Assembly: GCA_020635535.1 (NCBI GenBank)
Contig: JACJZP010000001.1
Span: 124,001 to 188,000, forward strand
From: Flavobacteriales bacterium
GTDB taxonomy: Bacteria; Bacteroidota; Bacteroidia; UBA10329
Length of the DNA: 64,000 nucleotides
Reading direction: 5' to 3'
This document shows positions 44,901-51,878 of this stretch, in pieces. Made by a program: the position numbers and the translations under genes. A model generated the notes under the pieces. It saw only the letters and a list, made by a program, of their open reading frames with translations. It was not told the origin of the DNA and did not search any database. Position 1 is the stretch's first letter. Every line of letters begins with the position of its first letter.

Positions 44901-45371
44901 TGCCCCGGTAACACTACCATCAGAAGTAAATCGGACAGTAAGCGGTCCTGTGGTGGAAGTTCGTAGAGGTACGGTGCCTGAACCTGCTACACCCGACCAA
45001 AGGACAGTACCGCCAGTTCCAACCCCGTCATAAATGTAGAGGTAATCACAGCAGGTTTCTCCAGATGTGGTTCCGGACAGTTGCACAAGATTACCTGCAG
45101 TCGGGTAGATTACCGTGTAGCCATTGGCTCCATTACTATAATTACCGGTCCCAGCATGGTCATATATGGTACCTGAACAGGTTGTAATACTATTGTTACC
45201 GGAAAACGGAACATTGTAGGTTTGTGTGAACCCCTGACCAACTGAGGCGAATACAAACAGCACAGAAAGGAACGATAGTCTTAACCCCCCAAAAAGCACT
45301 CGACCAGAAAATCGAACTCCAAACGATTTGTTAAGGAAGGCAACTCTAAGAAAGGACAAAAGACTAAACAT
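35958..45371 (-). CDS. giant extracellular protein with CUB, P-domain, LamG and Ig/PKD-like modules
   Basis: A 3137-residue surface or secreted protein. An N-terminal export signal (hydrophobic about 28-48, ending GFTQ) is followed by three CUB-like repeats (53-165, 171-284, 289-402), an ENCTNAQNL domain (about 408-525), many Ig/PKD-like modules (SGTTYTWSFPSGW type), a proprotein-convertase P-domain (about 1318-1455; THTWDSDLDIRLVAPNG), a LamG-like domain (about 1535-1707; DQTIEMWLYPTSF) and a MAM-like domain (about 2490-2715). It ends at IESGGELQIHQ without a recognisable type IX secretion C-terminal domain, so it may be truncated. GTG at V25 is an alternative start with a more ordinary signal peptide. 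Probable role: adhesion. Confidence 0.87.
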   Translation of the reverse strand: MFSLLSFLRVAFLNKSFGVRFSGRVLFGGLRLSFLSVLFVFASVGQGFTQTYNVPFSGNNSITTCSGTIYDHAGTGNYSNGANGYTVIYPTAGNLVQLSGTTSGETCCDYLYIYDGVGTGGTVLWSGVAGSGTVPLRTSTTGPLTVRFTSDGSVTGAGFALTISCSTPEMTVPSSGNNSYTTCSGTIYDHAGSGGNYGNGANGYTVLYPTSGNLVQVSGSTAGEGCCDFLYIYDGVGTGGTLLWSGVANSGAVPLQTSSSGPLTVRFTSDGSVTGAGFALTISCATPLTVPSSGNNSYTVCSGTIYDHGGSGGNYGNGANGYTVLYPISGNLVQVSGSTAGEGCCDFLYIYDGVGIGGTLLWSGVAGSGTVPLQTSSSGPLTVQFTSDGSVTGAGFALNISCIAAPLPGENCTNAQNLASLSSPFSSTTSGYADDISTCRTGYPDRIFYLDVPNCNTVDIWQSTNGYDSYHYMGYGPSCPGTQLYCIDDSDTQNNPWTNTTGSTQRVWFILDGYSGSGTFTLNWSLTPILPAQPSAISGLTNPEVGSSQTYSVTNVSGTTYTWSFPSGWSITSGQGTSTVTVTVGGSNGTISVTPSDACGSGTARTLSTNIPNYRAKFISMNYGSGTWCTGQSRNVTVTIQNTGVSTWNTSYTTNVGVKWNGWSDYHVRTSAGSLSPGSQQTYTLTIQARNATAGPVYGTNLATGSNNLTFDVVNEASCWFANNSGSCGPGNTVYTSPAITITDVPSQPSAISGIVNPCQGSSQTYSVTTVSGVTYAWSLPPGWTGASTSNSITVTSGSGSGTITVTPSNGCGNGTARTLAVSPITLTAPTSTSPVNICSGQTATLSASGTTTAYSWYSQASGGIAVGYGTSYTTPTLTSSTDYWVEGVSYTPLSTVLSNFNSGFASITSQITSPYAFSDGVTGNNISDGGGDMYDGGNYLNTNNASTFNYSDNTIVSNGTFGASSQYFTRKVDNMFLMAADLNNVTYFEITGNNGADGNGSTDSYTFQVNAAGCQPYTCYVKRVWGAGDPSINHVIIVPGLGTGISQTASTNTDNDQHRVTGLNDVTRIYYLLFARTSGNQVSTSDIENTVNAFLNTVETECCITPRTQVTVNTSPISVAPVLSLSASDICVGQTVSASLQTPGSGGSGCSSTYEYSIDGGGTWLSYTLGTNITALASYPDVQFRATWGSCSGSSCADAVNTYTCNVKHPPNIGLASVTDATVCNNGSLSFSVTGGTGPFTYSWSGSNGYSSTGGTSRTNLAGATYTYTVTDAACSYVSTLSQVINAPWFANGGPDVTTCSGSVNLTGGVSGTLPTNCNVSGTNGTDYYIASNATFSSPITISSSALANAVVSVTINITHTWDSDLDIRLVAPNGSSIDLTSDNGGSGNNYSNTVFGASSTNITSGSAPFTGTYNPEEPFSNLTGSANGTWNLQVTDDAGGDEGTLLDWSITIGQSCTATYSWTGPGGPYNSQNATVTQPGTYTLNVTSDGCTITDQVIIYEPTIPAVPSVSNNGPVCSGNTVDLTASGMAPGGEVGVFNGSSYVNLGSPAALQITGDQTIEMWLYPTSFAGRSNPWAKAYGGEGTITLEGGGCCGADGSLNYYYGTSGVNGGTYQGFNSGSTIPLNQWTHIAIVRDIGAGLLHWYINGALVNSTIANYTPVSGTLNAYIGTGYAGTFSGRIDNVRVWNTARSGTEIRNSLYLEDPVTTTGLVATYDFNSNLVGAPSGPTGSNVGVTYSSADYYTYTWSGTGSPAASTNETQTTSALPSTPSTQNYTVTATAGGCSGTASAPTTVTVNPFASITDVTASATGSLCSSATINVTATGVVGSLNWWTGPGGTGTNYGSANPLNGVPPGTYYARVTGSCGPPVEDFVSVTQLADVATPTFTAGPASVCQDAANTTYTATAANTSGITYSVLPASAGTIGTSTGVMDWNASFTGTATITASAAGCNGPKTADFVVQVDPSLPVSVSISADVSTICPGTDVEFTAVPTNGGTPTYQWKKNGSNFGSGANPFTTNALSNGDVITVEMTSSATCATGSPATSNPVAITVISPATPEISVTSQPTCATPGGTIDVTSPLGSAYEYSLDGSTYQSSPTFAGLAPGNYSATVRLAASPTCVSSSSSSLTISSTPSALPAMTPVFVCQGGTGYLVSNNNCINNFVVPFNQNSIYFGWAATGDPIAATPTGAVNTTTCSFGGSARTYSTVEFQVSVTGNYIFEMNDNPAYNGVGYIYTGNFTPGACGTGTLVRADSNSGSGDEPQLGGAGGAGAMTLTAGVTYTLVSSTEGPTDVTAYDYTWTITPPTGGDIMLNEPGSVQWYTANSGGSPIYTGQNFNPVGVAGSGLSNTNTAGTWTYYAACSSSPDCRTAADFTITNTTTLYNITPGGSSCYDSGAPISVGISGSLNGMVYRLYRDGVYTGSQATGTGGAITVGNTSIAGTYTVVAVIGMTCVIPMNGTVEIKPVPIAEAGPTVTLCSPSVNPEVVLSGTSNLTTIAQEDFGNNVDDELTNTTSDWRIHYLYGSHPANRTEWHIGNATGSSTAPPYSISCAVAGAALTTVDHRQFQTDVPCDYAWDNGEMDEIAYKITPIDAQLYTTVVVSFDYMAGGNYSASRNPQVTDYWQVVYSLDNGATWVAVNAGNNTGSFTLRNALNGTTNAFFSTTGSSVTGTASVTMPAAVSGNEFLLGFRWTNDGSQSGDFVGNIMIDNIVVTGDTDYNWSGPSVASGGNTPTPTVTAPGTYTITVAAGNGCTSTDNVTVLPRADINSMTTSVCSGSSFSVTPADGTDGTVPAGTSYSWSAPSVAGITGAATGTNASNISGTLTNTTGSAINVTYTVFPTANGCASPSFNVTVTVNPTPTITTSPMTASSCSGSVFSVSPTNGTDGIVPSGTTYAWSAPTVTGGLGGGASGSGASSITGNLTNPTAAVQTATYTVTPSIGGSCVGSTFSVEVSVDPPVTLPNAITYTGTEPTCQLSSSTTTDYNSTVAVGNLEWSLTNIITTAGTLLPSAINISTGVVTWPSGWSGSVTIQVRSTGCGTSGYVTRTVTLGPAIINSGYRTWTGLALNQLWEDDGNWDCGGVPTATDAVLIPETPVAGVNQTPIIHTGIHGDCYTIRVEGNISDRIEIESGGELQIHQ
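44166..45215 (-). repeat. three tandem CUB-domain coding repeats
   Basis: Units at 45215-44877, 44861-44520 and 44507-44166 share a period of 354 bases. Units 2 and 3 are nearly identical (SGSTAGEGCCDFLYIYDGVG in both) and unit 1 is more diverged (GTTSGETCCDYLYIYDGVG). This points to recent duplication or gene conversion within the gene and to a risk of copy-number error in assemblies. Confidence 0.9.
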
Positions 45372-45713
45372 GAAAGGCAGTTAAAATACCGAACGTTAAT
45401 TTGAACAATCTTGCACTTCTCTTAGGGAGTGCAAACAAATTCCAGTTTATAAAAAGAGGCATGAACCTGAACCCTGTTGTTAATTTATACAGCGATAAAA
45501 GTACCGCAATAATCCATTCAAAAAACCCTGTTAAGCGTATTCAACAGATGATGCTTATCATATTTTCGAAATCAGACACTTAAGCCAATCAAGAATATTT
45601 GTTTGGAGGATTAGCATTATTGAACAATCAGAATATTAAATTATTTCTGACAACTGTTCAGATGCAAGGATTAACTAGGATTCTCGATTTCATGAACTTC
45701 TGCCCAAATGATG
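45372..45713. other. gap of 342 bases between the giant gene and the OmpA gene
   Basis: AT-rich and without a convincing gene. The only structure I see is an inverted repeat TTGCACT (45411-45417) / AGTGCAA (45428-45434) about 40 bases upstream of the giant gene start, which could be an operator. No clear -7 element or terminator was found. Confidence 0.5.
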
Positions 45714-46766
45714 TCAATTCTGCTCCAAGATCTGGAAGAGTTCGTTCAGCTTGGGCGTGATAATGATCTCCGTTCTGCGGTTTTTGGCACGGGCTTCTTT
45801 TGTATCGGCAGCATCAAGCGGCATAAATTCCGAACGTCCTGCAGCAGTTAACTGCGTTGGATTGATGGAACTGTTCTCTATCAGAATCTTCACAATAGAG
45901 GTTGCTCGTTTAACCGAGAGGTCCCAATTATCAGTCACGTTTCCGTTTCCTCCGTAAGGAACATTATCCGTGTGGCCTTCTACCAAAATACCAACGTCTG
46001 GCTGGGTTTGTAGCACTTTCCCCAGTTTCATTAACGCTTCTTTTCCTTTTGCATCAACAACCCAACTTCCAGATTTAAAAAGCAATTGCTCTTCCAACGA
46101 AACGTAAACCTTTCCGTTCTTCTGCTCAACGGTCAATCCTTGGTCTTCAAACCCAAGCAGGGCATTGGTTATTTTATTTTTCAAGGCAGTTACAGCGCTG
46201 TCCTTTCGGGCAAGAACACTTTCCAACTCGCTGATTCGCTGTCCACGCGCCATCAACTGAACACGTTTATCATCCAATTCTTTTTGCGATTTCTCCAATT
46301 CGCTACGCATATTGTCCAGATTTCCTTCCTTCTTAGCCAATGCAAGTTGCAATTCTCGAAGTTCATCTTCCTGTTTCTGAATGTCGTCTCTAGCATCTTG
46401 AAGCTCTCGCATAAATCGTTTGGAATCCTCTGCATTACCAGCGCGAAGCTTATCCATCTGCTCCACCAATTTTTCGTAGGTATCGTTCAAACGGTCATGG
46501 TTTTTGGTCAGTCTGTTCATGGTACTTGAAAGCACGGCCGTGTCCTGACGCAAGCCTTTCAGCTGCTTTTCAGCACCCTCCAGATCGGCCAGTAACTCTG
46601 CCACACGAGCGTTCAGATCTATGTTCTCGGAGCGAAGTTTAGCTGCCTCGGTCTCCGCCTTAGAACGTGCTTTTACTTCGTCTTGAAATCTGCGCTCAGC
46701 AACACAGGAAGTGAGTAAAATAGCTGGAATGAGAAGAAAGAACAAGCGTTGCATGGAACTATACAT
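45714..46766 (-). CDS. OmpA-family lipoprotein with a long coiled coil
   Basis: A 350-residue outer-membrane lipoprotein. The signal ends in LLTSC; ATG 46754 (MQRLFFLLIPAILLTSC) is an equally good start. Residues about 30-205 form a long coiled coil (repeated EL, KL, LR heptads). The C-terminal OmpA/MotB domain binds peptidoglycan: LLFKSGSWVVDAKGKEAL, VEGHTDNVPY, DLSVKRATSIVKIL and AKNRRTEIIITPKLNELF. Its last 14 residues are echoed by a relic at 35888-35950 on the far side of the giant gene. Confidence 0.93.
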   Translation of the reverse strand: MYSSMQRLFFLLIPAILLTSCVAERRFQDEVKARSKAETEAAKLRSENIDLNARVAELLADLEGAEKQLKGLRQDTAVLSSTMNRLTKNHDRLNDTYEKLVEQMDKLRAGNAEDSKRFMRELQDARDDIQKQEDELRELQLALAKKEGNLDNMRSELEKSQKELDDKRVQLMARGQRISELESVLARKDSAVTALKNKITNALLGFEDQGLTVEQKNGKVYVSLEEQLLFKSGSWVVDAKGKEALMKLGKVLQTQPDVGILVEGHTDNVPYGGNGNVTDNWDLSVKRATSIVKILIENSSINPTQLTAAGRSEFMPLDAADTKEARAKNRRTEIIITPKLNELFQILEQN

Positions 46767-46787
46767 TTTCGACTGGGTTTATCCATT

Positions 46788-46795
46788 CAAAGTTA
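46788..46795 (-). promoter_or_regulatory. -7 element of the OmpA lipoprotein gene
   Basis: TAACTTTG on the minus strand is an exact TAnnTTTG match, 21 bases before the first ATG. No TTG is found at the ideal distance. Confidence 0.45.
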
Positions 46796-46920
46796 CCAGC
46801 ACCCAGGCAGCACTTTGGAGGCAATTACGTCCATATTCAACACAGATCTGTTAATTTCTGCGTTATAACAAATGAAGATTTTCAATCGTTATTCTGTAAA
46901 CTGAACTAAAATTCTGAGCT

Positions 46921-47631
46921 ATGGCAAAATTGAGTAAGGATTGGTTGTTTGAAGATCACATTGACCTGGAGTACAAATCGTACGTGTTGCTGGCATATTT
47001 GCAAGACATTTCAAGGGCGTTTGAAGTTCAGCAACTCTACCCGCATTTGGCCGACCTGGTAGAACATTACAACACGTTGATCAATATCAGAGCGGAGCAC
47101 GAGCGTTTGGAGAATCAGTTTCCGAAAGAGTTGAAAGCCATCAAACCCAATTTTCAATTGGAGTATGAAAAAATGGGACGACCAGAAACCTTGGAAGAGA
47201 TCATCGAAATTATCGAATATGCCATTCCTGTAATGGAGAAACGGCTTAAAGAAGGAAGGGCGCTTTACGAAGAGTTGGCTAAGACAATCCATGTAAGTTC
47301 TGTAGGGCTGCTGCCACTACAAACCGATGAGGGTTACCTTTTGATGATGAACGGAAACGAACCCGAAACACAGGTTTACAACTTCAACATCACCTTGTTT
47401 TCCGACCCCAGAGGGAAATATCGGGCAATTCACACATCGTTCTTGGCTGATTACCGTAGAAGCATTTCAAATACGCCAGAACAGATCAAACTGGAATTGA
47501 TTCGTGTGAACAGACACTTGCCTAATCCAGCAACCTTAACGGTAGAAAGTGAGATTACACTTCCATTTCACGAAACGCTTTTCCCAATTGCCAAAAGGGC
47601 CGTGGTGAAGTTTTTGGCAGAAACTGGCTAA
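46921..47631 (+). CDS. conserved hypothetical protein
   Basis: A 236-residue cytoplasmic protein without a signal peptide or membrane segment. The N-terminal 130 residues are helical and charged (WLFEDHIDLEYKSYVLLAYL, then EKRLKEGRALYEELA). The C-terminal half is likely beta-rich (GLLPLQTDEGYLLMMNG, then YRAIHTSFLADYRR). I recognise no family; it has the look of a Bacteroidota-conserved protein. The propeller-cyclase gene follows after 33 bases. Confidence 0.7.
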   Translation: MAKLSKDWLFEDHIDLEYKSYVLLAYLQDISRAFEVQQLYPHLADLVEHYNTLINIRAEHERLENQFPKELKAIKPNFQLEYEKMGRPETLEEIIEIIEYAIPVMEKRLKEGRALYEELAKTIHVSSVGLLPLQTDEGYLLMMNGNEPETQVYNFNITLFSDPRGKYRAIHTSFLADYRRSISNTPEQIKLELIRVNRHLPNPATLTVESEITLPFHETLFPIAKRAVVKFLAETG

Positions 47632-47641
47632 CTGGGATTCC

Positions 47642-47649
47642 TATTTTTG
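47642..47649 (+). promoter_or_regulatory. -7 element of the propeller-cyclase gene
   Basis: TATTTTTG is an exact TAnnTTTG match. It overlaps the first possible TTG start (47647), so translation more likely begins at TTG 47665. Confidence 0.5.
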
Positions 47650-47664
47650 CTCAAAGTTCTACCG

Positions 47665-50600
47665 TTGCGCAAACCCCTCTACCCTTTTCTGGTTTTGATG
47701 CTGTCAATCAGTTGTGGGTTTGCCCAACAATACAACTTCACGCAGTTTTCAGTAGAAGATGGATTACCCAGAAGCGGTGTTACCGCACTGTTGGAGGATA
47801 GCCGCGGTTACCTGTGGGTGGGAACAGAAGGTGGCGGATTGGCCAGATTTGATGGTCAATCATTTACCAATTACGTACTGGAAAATGGACTGCCGGACAA
47901 TACCATTACATGCGTTTTTGAGGACAGATCGGGCAACATCTGGGTTGGAACGGACGGCCATGGTGCGTGTCGGTTTGACGGTCATTCATTCACCGTTTTT
48001 AACGAGAAAGATGGTTTGACAAATGGATTTGTTCAAGCCATTACCGAAGGGACGGATGGAAATCTGTGGATCGGTACTTCCGGTGGCGGAGTAACTCGAC
48101 TTTCATTCAATGCAGATTCAACCTCCGCTACGGTTTATGATAGAAATAGTCCTTTGGGAAGTGACGATGTCAGAGCCATGTTGTGTGATACGGAAGGAAA
48201 TCTCTGGTTCGGCACAGACATTGGCCTTGTAAGATTTAACGGTACGGATTGGGAAACATTCGATCCGGTTCCCGATAAGCCAAGAAGAAGAGTGTTCTCG
48301 CTTTACGAAGACCGACTGAAAAACCTTTGGATAGGAACGCCAGATGGCGTGAGCAAAATGACCGGAAACGGCTTCGAACTCTTCACGGAAGACAGCGGCC
48401 TGATTCAAAAAAGAGTCTATGCCATTGGTCAAGACAATCTTGGCAACATGTGGTTCGGAACACACTATGGCGTTTCAAGATTCAACGGCCGACAATTCGC
48501 CTCGTTTACCGAAGAGCACGGACTAAGCAACGACCGCATAAGAAGCATTATCTGCGACCGGACGGGCAACATGTGGTTTGGAACCAACTATGGCGGAATC
48601 TGTCGGTTTTCGGGAGAGGAATTTGTCAACTACACAGAAAAGGATGGGCTGAGTAACAATCAAGTTCTCTCGGTAATTGAAGCATCTGACGGTACCATCT
48701 GGCTGGGAACAACTAGAGGCGTTTCCTCTCTCACACCAATGGCAGACGGAAAACTTACAGTTGACGGACTTGCCGCTGGAAACGAACTGAAAGACCGTGG
48801 AATTAGTGTTGTTGCTGAAGGTCCTAATGGGCAGATATGGTTCGGAAACTATACTGGAATCCTAATTAAGGATGGCAACCAAGTGAAACAATTCATTGCA
48901 GACGGACAGGAATTCCGAGAAATCGTTAAAGCCATTTTTTTCGAAAAAGACGGTAGCGTTTGGGTAGGAAGTAGCCAAGGTGCCACCCGGTTCAAGTCCA
49001 CCGCCAAAGGCTATGTTTTCGATCAATACTACACTTATCCCAGCATCAACCAAAGTCAGGTGTCTTGCTTCATGCAAGATTCAAAAGGCAGGGTTTGGAT
49101 CGGATTCCTCAAAGCCGAATTGGCCATTTTCGATACAGACCAATTCCTCTTTCCAGAGCTTCCAGAAGATCTTACAGGCATTGCATCCATTAAGGAAGGG
49201 CCGAACGGAAATGTTTGGATATCGACCGAAGGTCATGGACTGTTCAAACACAAACTGAAAGACGGACAACTGACTTCATCCGATTTCCAGCACATCGGCC
49301 GAGCTGAAGGACTTTCATCAGCAGACCTCCATCAATTGGTTTTTGACAGTCAGAACAACCTGTGGATAGGAACGGCTTCTGGAATTGATCAGGTCATCTT
49401 CAATAATGAAGGTGGCGTAAAAGAGGTAAACCATTTCGGTAAGCCTGAAGGTTTCCTTGGCACCGAAACCAACGGCAATGCTGCTTTGCTAGACCAAAGA
49501 GGAAACCTTTGGTTCGGAACCATTAACGGTCTTACACGGTACGACCCAAAAGCCAAACGAAGAACGTTTGTTGAGAACAAATTGCACATCACCAATGTGC
49601 AGCAGGAATTCGAAAATGTGGATTGGATCACCAGCGAATTTGCGGATGGAATTGAAGGCCATTTCGGACTTCCAAAAACACTCAAACTCCCATACGAATT
49701 CAACAATCTCACGATAGAATATCAGGCCATTGACCTACGCAGCCCAAATCACATCCAATACCAATGGAAACTGGAGGGCTACAGCAACGATTGGTCGAGA
49801 GTGGAAGCTAAAAACAGCCACTCGTTCACCAACCTGCAACCTGGCAATTACACGTTCATGGTGCGCTCGGTGAATGCACAGGGAATCTGGAATCAAGATC
49901 CCGTACAATTTTCATTCTCAGTTACTCCGCCCTATTGGATGCGCTGGTGGTTCATAACCCTATGCGCTATCGGTCTGGTTCTGATCGTGTTTGTCATTGT
50001 AAAACTCAATCAGCGCAGACTTGTGGCCGAGAAAGAAAAACTTCAGAAGAAAGTTGACGAACGGACCAAGGAACTTCGCGAAGAAAAAGAACGCTCTGAC
50101 GAACTGCTTCTGAACATTTTGCCGTTCGAAACTGCGGAAGAACTGAAGAAAAAAGGCTACGCATCTGTGCAACAGTACGACCGTGTTTCGGTGCTTTTCA
50201 CAGACTTTGTGGGCTTCACCAATATCACCGAAGGAATAACGCACGAAGAGTTAGTAAAATCGCTGGATGAGCATTTTCGCATGTTCGATGAGGTGATGGA
50301 TAAATACGGCATTGAGAAGATCAAAACCATTGGCGATGCGTATATGGCGGCAGGAGGAATTCCAACCCGCACCATTACCAACCCACTTTCTGTGGTTGCC
50401 GCGGGCCTTGAGATGGTGCATCGATTGGCAGAACTTAATCGCACCAAGGAGTTGAAAGGTGAAAAAGCTTGGCAACTGCGGTTGGGAATTCATACCGGAA
50501 GTGTGATCTCTGGCGTGGTTGGTAAGAACAAATTCGCGTTTGATATTTGGGGAGATGCGGTAAACACGGCCGCGCGCATGGAAAGCAGTGGCGAAGTGAT

Positions 50601-50820
50601 GAAAGTAAACGTAAGCGGTTCAACTTACGAACTCATCAAAGAGTATTTTGAGTGTTCACCGAGAGGTAAGATCAAGGCCAAGAACAAGGGCGAAATTGAA
50701 ATGTATTTCGTTGATCGTTTGAAATCTGAGTTCAGCGAAACTGAAAATGGATTTGTGGCCAATGCAACCTTCATGGCCATTGTCAACAAGGATGGAAAGA
50801 AAATTACCTTAGAGAATTAA
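47665..50820 (+). CDS. two-component-type propeller sensor fused to a class III adenylate cyclase
   Basis: A membrane sensor making cAMP. The TTG start at 47665 gives a clean signal peptide (RKPLYPFLVLMLSISCGFAQ). About 14 propeller blades with the GNxWxGT motif follow (GYLWVGTEGG, GNIWVGTDGHG and so on), enough for two seven-bladed propellers. Then come a Y_Y_Y domain (about 675-757), one membrane segment (about 762-784), a coiled linker and the cyclase domain. Metal-binding Asp are D847 (LFTDFVGF) and D891 (TIGDAYMA). K887 and D960 (FDIWGDAVN) are the ATP-specifying residues. In family relatives the output is usually a histidine kinase, so this exchange is notable. It would read a periplasmic signal and act inside the cell. 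Confidence 0.92.
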   Translation: MRKPLYPFLVLMLSISCGFAQQYNFTQFSVEDGLPRSGVTALLEDSRGYLWVGTEGGGLARFDGQSFTNYVLENGLPDNTITCVFEDRSGNIWVGTDGHGACRFDGHSFTVFNEKDGLTNGFVQAITEGTDGNLWIGTSGGGVTRLSFNADSTSATVYDRNSPLGSDDVRAMLCDTEGNLWFGTDIGLVRFNGTDWETFDPVPDKPRRRVFSLYEDRLKNLWIGTPDGVSKMTGNGFELFTEDSGLIQKRVYAIGQDNLGNMWFGTHYGVSRFNGRQFASFTEEHGLSNDRIRSIICDRTGNMWFGTNYGGICRFSGEEFVNYTEKDGLSNNQVLSVIEASDGTIWLGTTRGVSSLTPMADGKLTVDGLAAGNELKDRGISVVAEGPNGQIWFGNYTGILIKDGNQVKQFIADGQEFREIVKAIFFEKDGSVWVGSSQGATRFKSTAKGYVFDQYYTYPSINQSQVSCFMQDSKGRVWIGFLKAELAIFDTDQFLFPELPEDLTGIASIKEGPNGNVWISTEGHGLFKHKLKDGQLTSSDFQHIGRAEGLSSADLHQLVFDSQNNLWIGTASGIDQVIFNNEGGVKEVNHFGKPEGFLGTETNGNAALLDQRGNLWFGTINGLTRYDPKAKRRTFVENKLHITNVQQEFENVDWITSEFADGIEGHFGLPKTLKLPYEFNNLTIEYQAIDLRSPNHIQYQWKLEGYSNDWSRVEAKNSHSFTNLQPGNYTFMVRSVNAQGIWNQDPVQFSFSVTPPYWMRWWFITLCAIGLVLIVFVIVKLNQRRLVAEKEKLQKKVDERTKELREEKERSDELLLNILPFETAEELKKKGYASVQQYDRVSVLFTDFVGFTNITEGITHEELVKSLDEHFRMFDEVMDKYGIEKIKTIGDAYMAAGGIPTRTITNPLSVVAAGLEMVHRLAELNRTKELKGEKAWQLRLGIHTGSVISGVVGKNKFAFDIWGDAVNTAARMESSGEVMKVNVSGSTYELIKEYFECSPRGKIKAKNKGEIEMYFVDRLKSEFSETENGFVANATFMAIVNKDGKKITLEN

Positions 50821-50869
50821 ACCGATCGCTATCTTTAGCACATCACTAATCACTTTCAAATCTTAGAAC

Positions 50870-51280
50870 ATGAAAAAGTTATTCTCAACAATTGCGCTAA
50901 CGGTCGCTGTAGTTGTTGCAAGCAATGCACAGAACATCTCTGTTAGCGAACCAAATTATCACAACAATGCCAAATACAATGAAATGCTCAGTAGCATTCC
51001 AAATCTCACAGATGACCAGAAAAGTCAGATTGATGGGTTCATTGAAGCTTTCATTGAAGTGAAAAAATCTGCTCAAGCGGAGCTGGAAAAATTAGATGCC
51101 CAAGAAAGCAAATACAGTAATGCTGCAAGTTCTTCTCTGAGTGCAGAGGAATTGAGCAAGAAACGAGCTTCTGTAGAGGATGGTGTTGTAATGGCGCGTA
51201 AAAGCATGGAAGAGCAGGTGCGCGGGGTGCTTACAGAAAATCAGCAAAAGGCTCTTGACGCTAAAAGGAAATCCAAATAG
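50870..51280 (+). CDS. Spy/CpxP-like small periplasmic protein, paralog 1
   Basis: A 136-residue protein with a signal peptide (KKLFSTIALTVAVVVASNAQ) and a helical body with MLSSIPNLTDDQKSQIDGFI and GVLTENQQKALDAKR, a pattern seen in Spy/CpxP-like proteins (repeated LT-x-Q). Spy is an ATP-independent periplasmic chaperone; here only the resemblance is claimed. The next gene is a paralog with the same N-terminus and helix pattern. Confidence 0.78.
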   Translation: MKKLFSTIALTVAVVVASNAQNISVSEPNYHNNAKYNEMLSSIPNLTDDQKSQIDGFIEAFIEVKKSAQAELEKLDAQESKYSNAASSSLSAEELSKKRASVEDGVVMARKSMEEQVRGVLTENQQKALDAKRKSK

Positions 51281-51398
51281 CAGTTCGGCCACCGGTTGGC
51301 TGTACTTCCCAATGTTTTGGGGAGCAGACATCTGACCTTTCAATTAAACCTTGGCTATGTTTTTGCAATCATAGCGTAACATCTTAAAATTGAAAGTC

Positions 51399-51857
51399 AT
51401 GAAAAAGTTAATGTCAACAATCGGAATTTTGGCCCTTATAGTGGGGTCTGGCTTTGCTCAGGATGCAGCAACACCCGGAAAAGCACCGCATGGAAAGTAT
51501 CAAGCCATGCTTGAAGATATTCCAAACCTAACGGATGCGCAGCGAGAGCAGATAAACGAAATTCGGGAGAGCACCCAAAAGAAGGTTCAGCCTCAACGAG
51601 AGGAAATGAAAACCCTTAGGGTGAAAATGAAGGAATTGAAGGCAGCCGATAATCCAGATCAAAAGCAGATAAATGAGTTGATCGATCGGCAGGCTTCAGT
51701 TAAAGCAGAGATGATGAAAGCCCGCACAGCAGCGGAATTAAGCGTCAGAAGCATTTTAACCCCTGAGCAATTGGAGGTTCTGGATCAGAAGAAGAAAGAT
51801 CATCTAGAAATGCGTTCAAAACGACCCGAGGACAGAATGAAGCGGGAAACGAAATAA
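51399..51857 (+). CDS. Spy/CpxP-like small periplasmic protein, paralog 2
   Basis: A 152-residue relative of the preceding protein: signal peptide (KKLMSTIGILALIVGSGFAQ), then MLEDIPNLTDAQREQINEIR and SILTPEQLEVLDQKKKD. The body is helical and highly charged. I start at ATG 51399 because it aligns with paralog 1; a TTG nine bases upstream is less likely. A strong terminator follows 21 bases after the stop. Confidence 0.78.
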   Translation: MKKLMSTIGILALIVGSGFAQDAATPGKAPHGKYQAMLEDIPNLTDAQREQINEIRESTQKKVQPQREEMKTLRVKMKELKAADNPDQKQINELIDRQASVKAEMMKARTAAELSVRSILTPEQLEVLDQKKKDHLEMRSKRPEDRMKRETK

Positions 51858-51878
51858 GCCGGGTCATTCTAAAGACCT

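Noticed and set aside
44166..45215. Tandem repeats as a CRISPR or satellite array
   Set aside because: The 354-base units are in-frame protein domains (CUB) with conserved Cys, without spacers.
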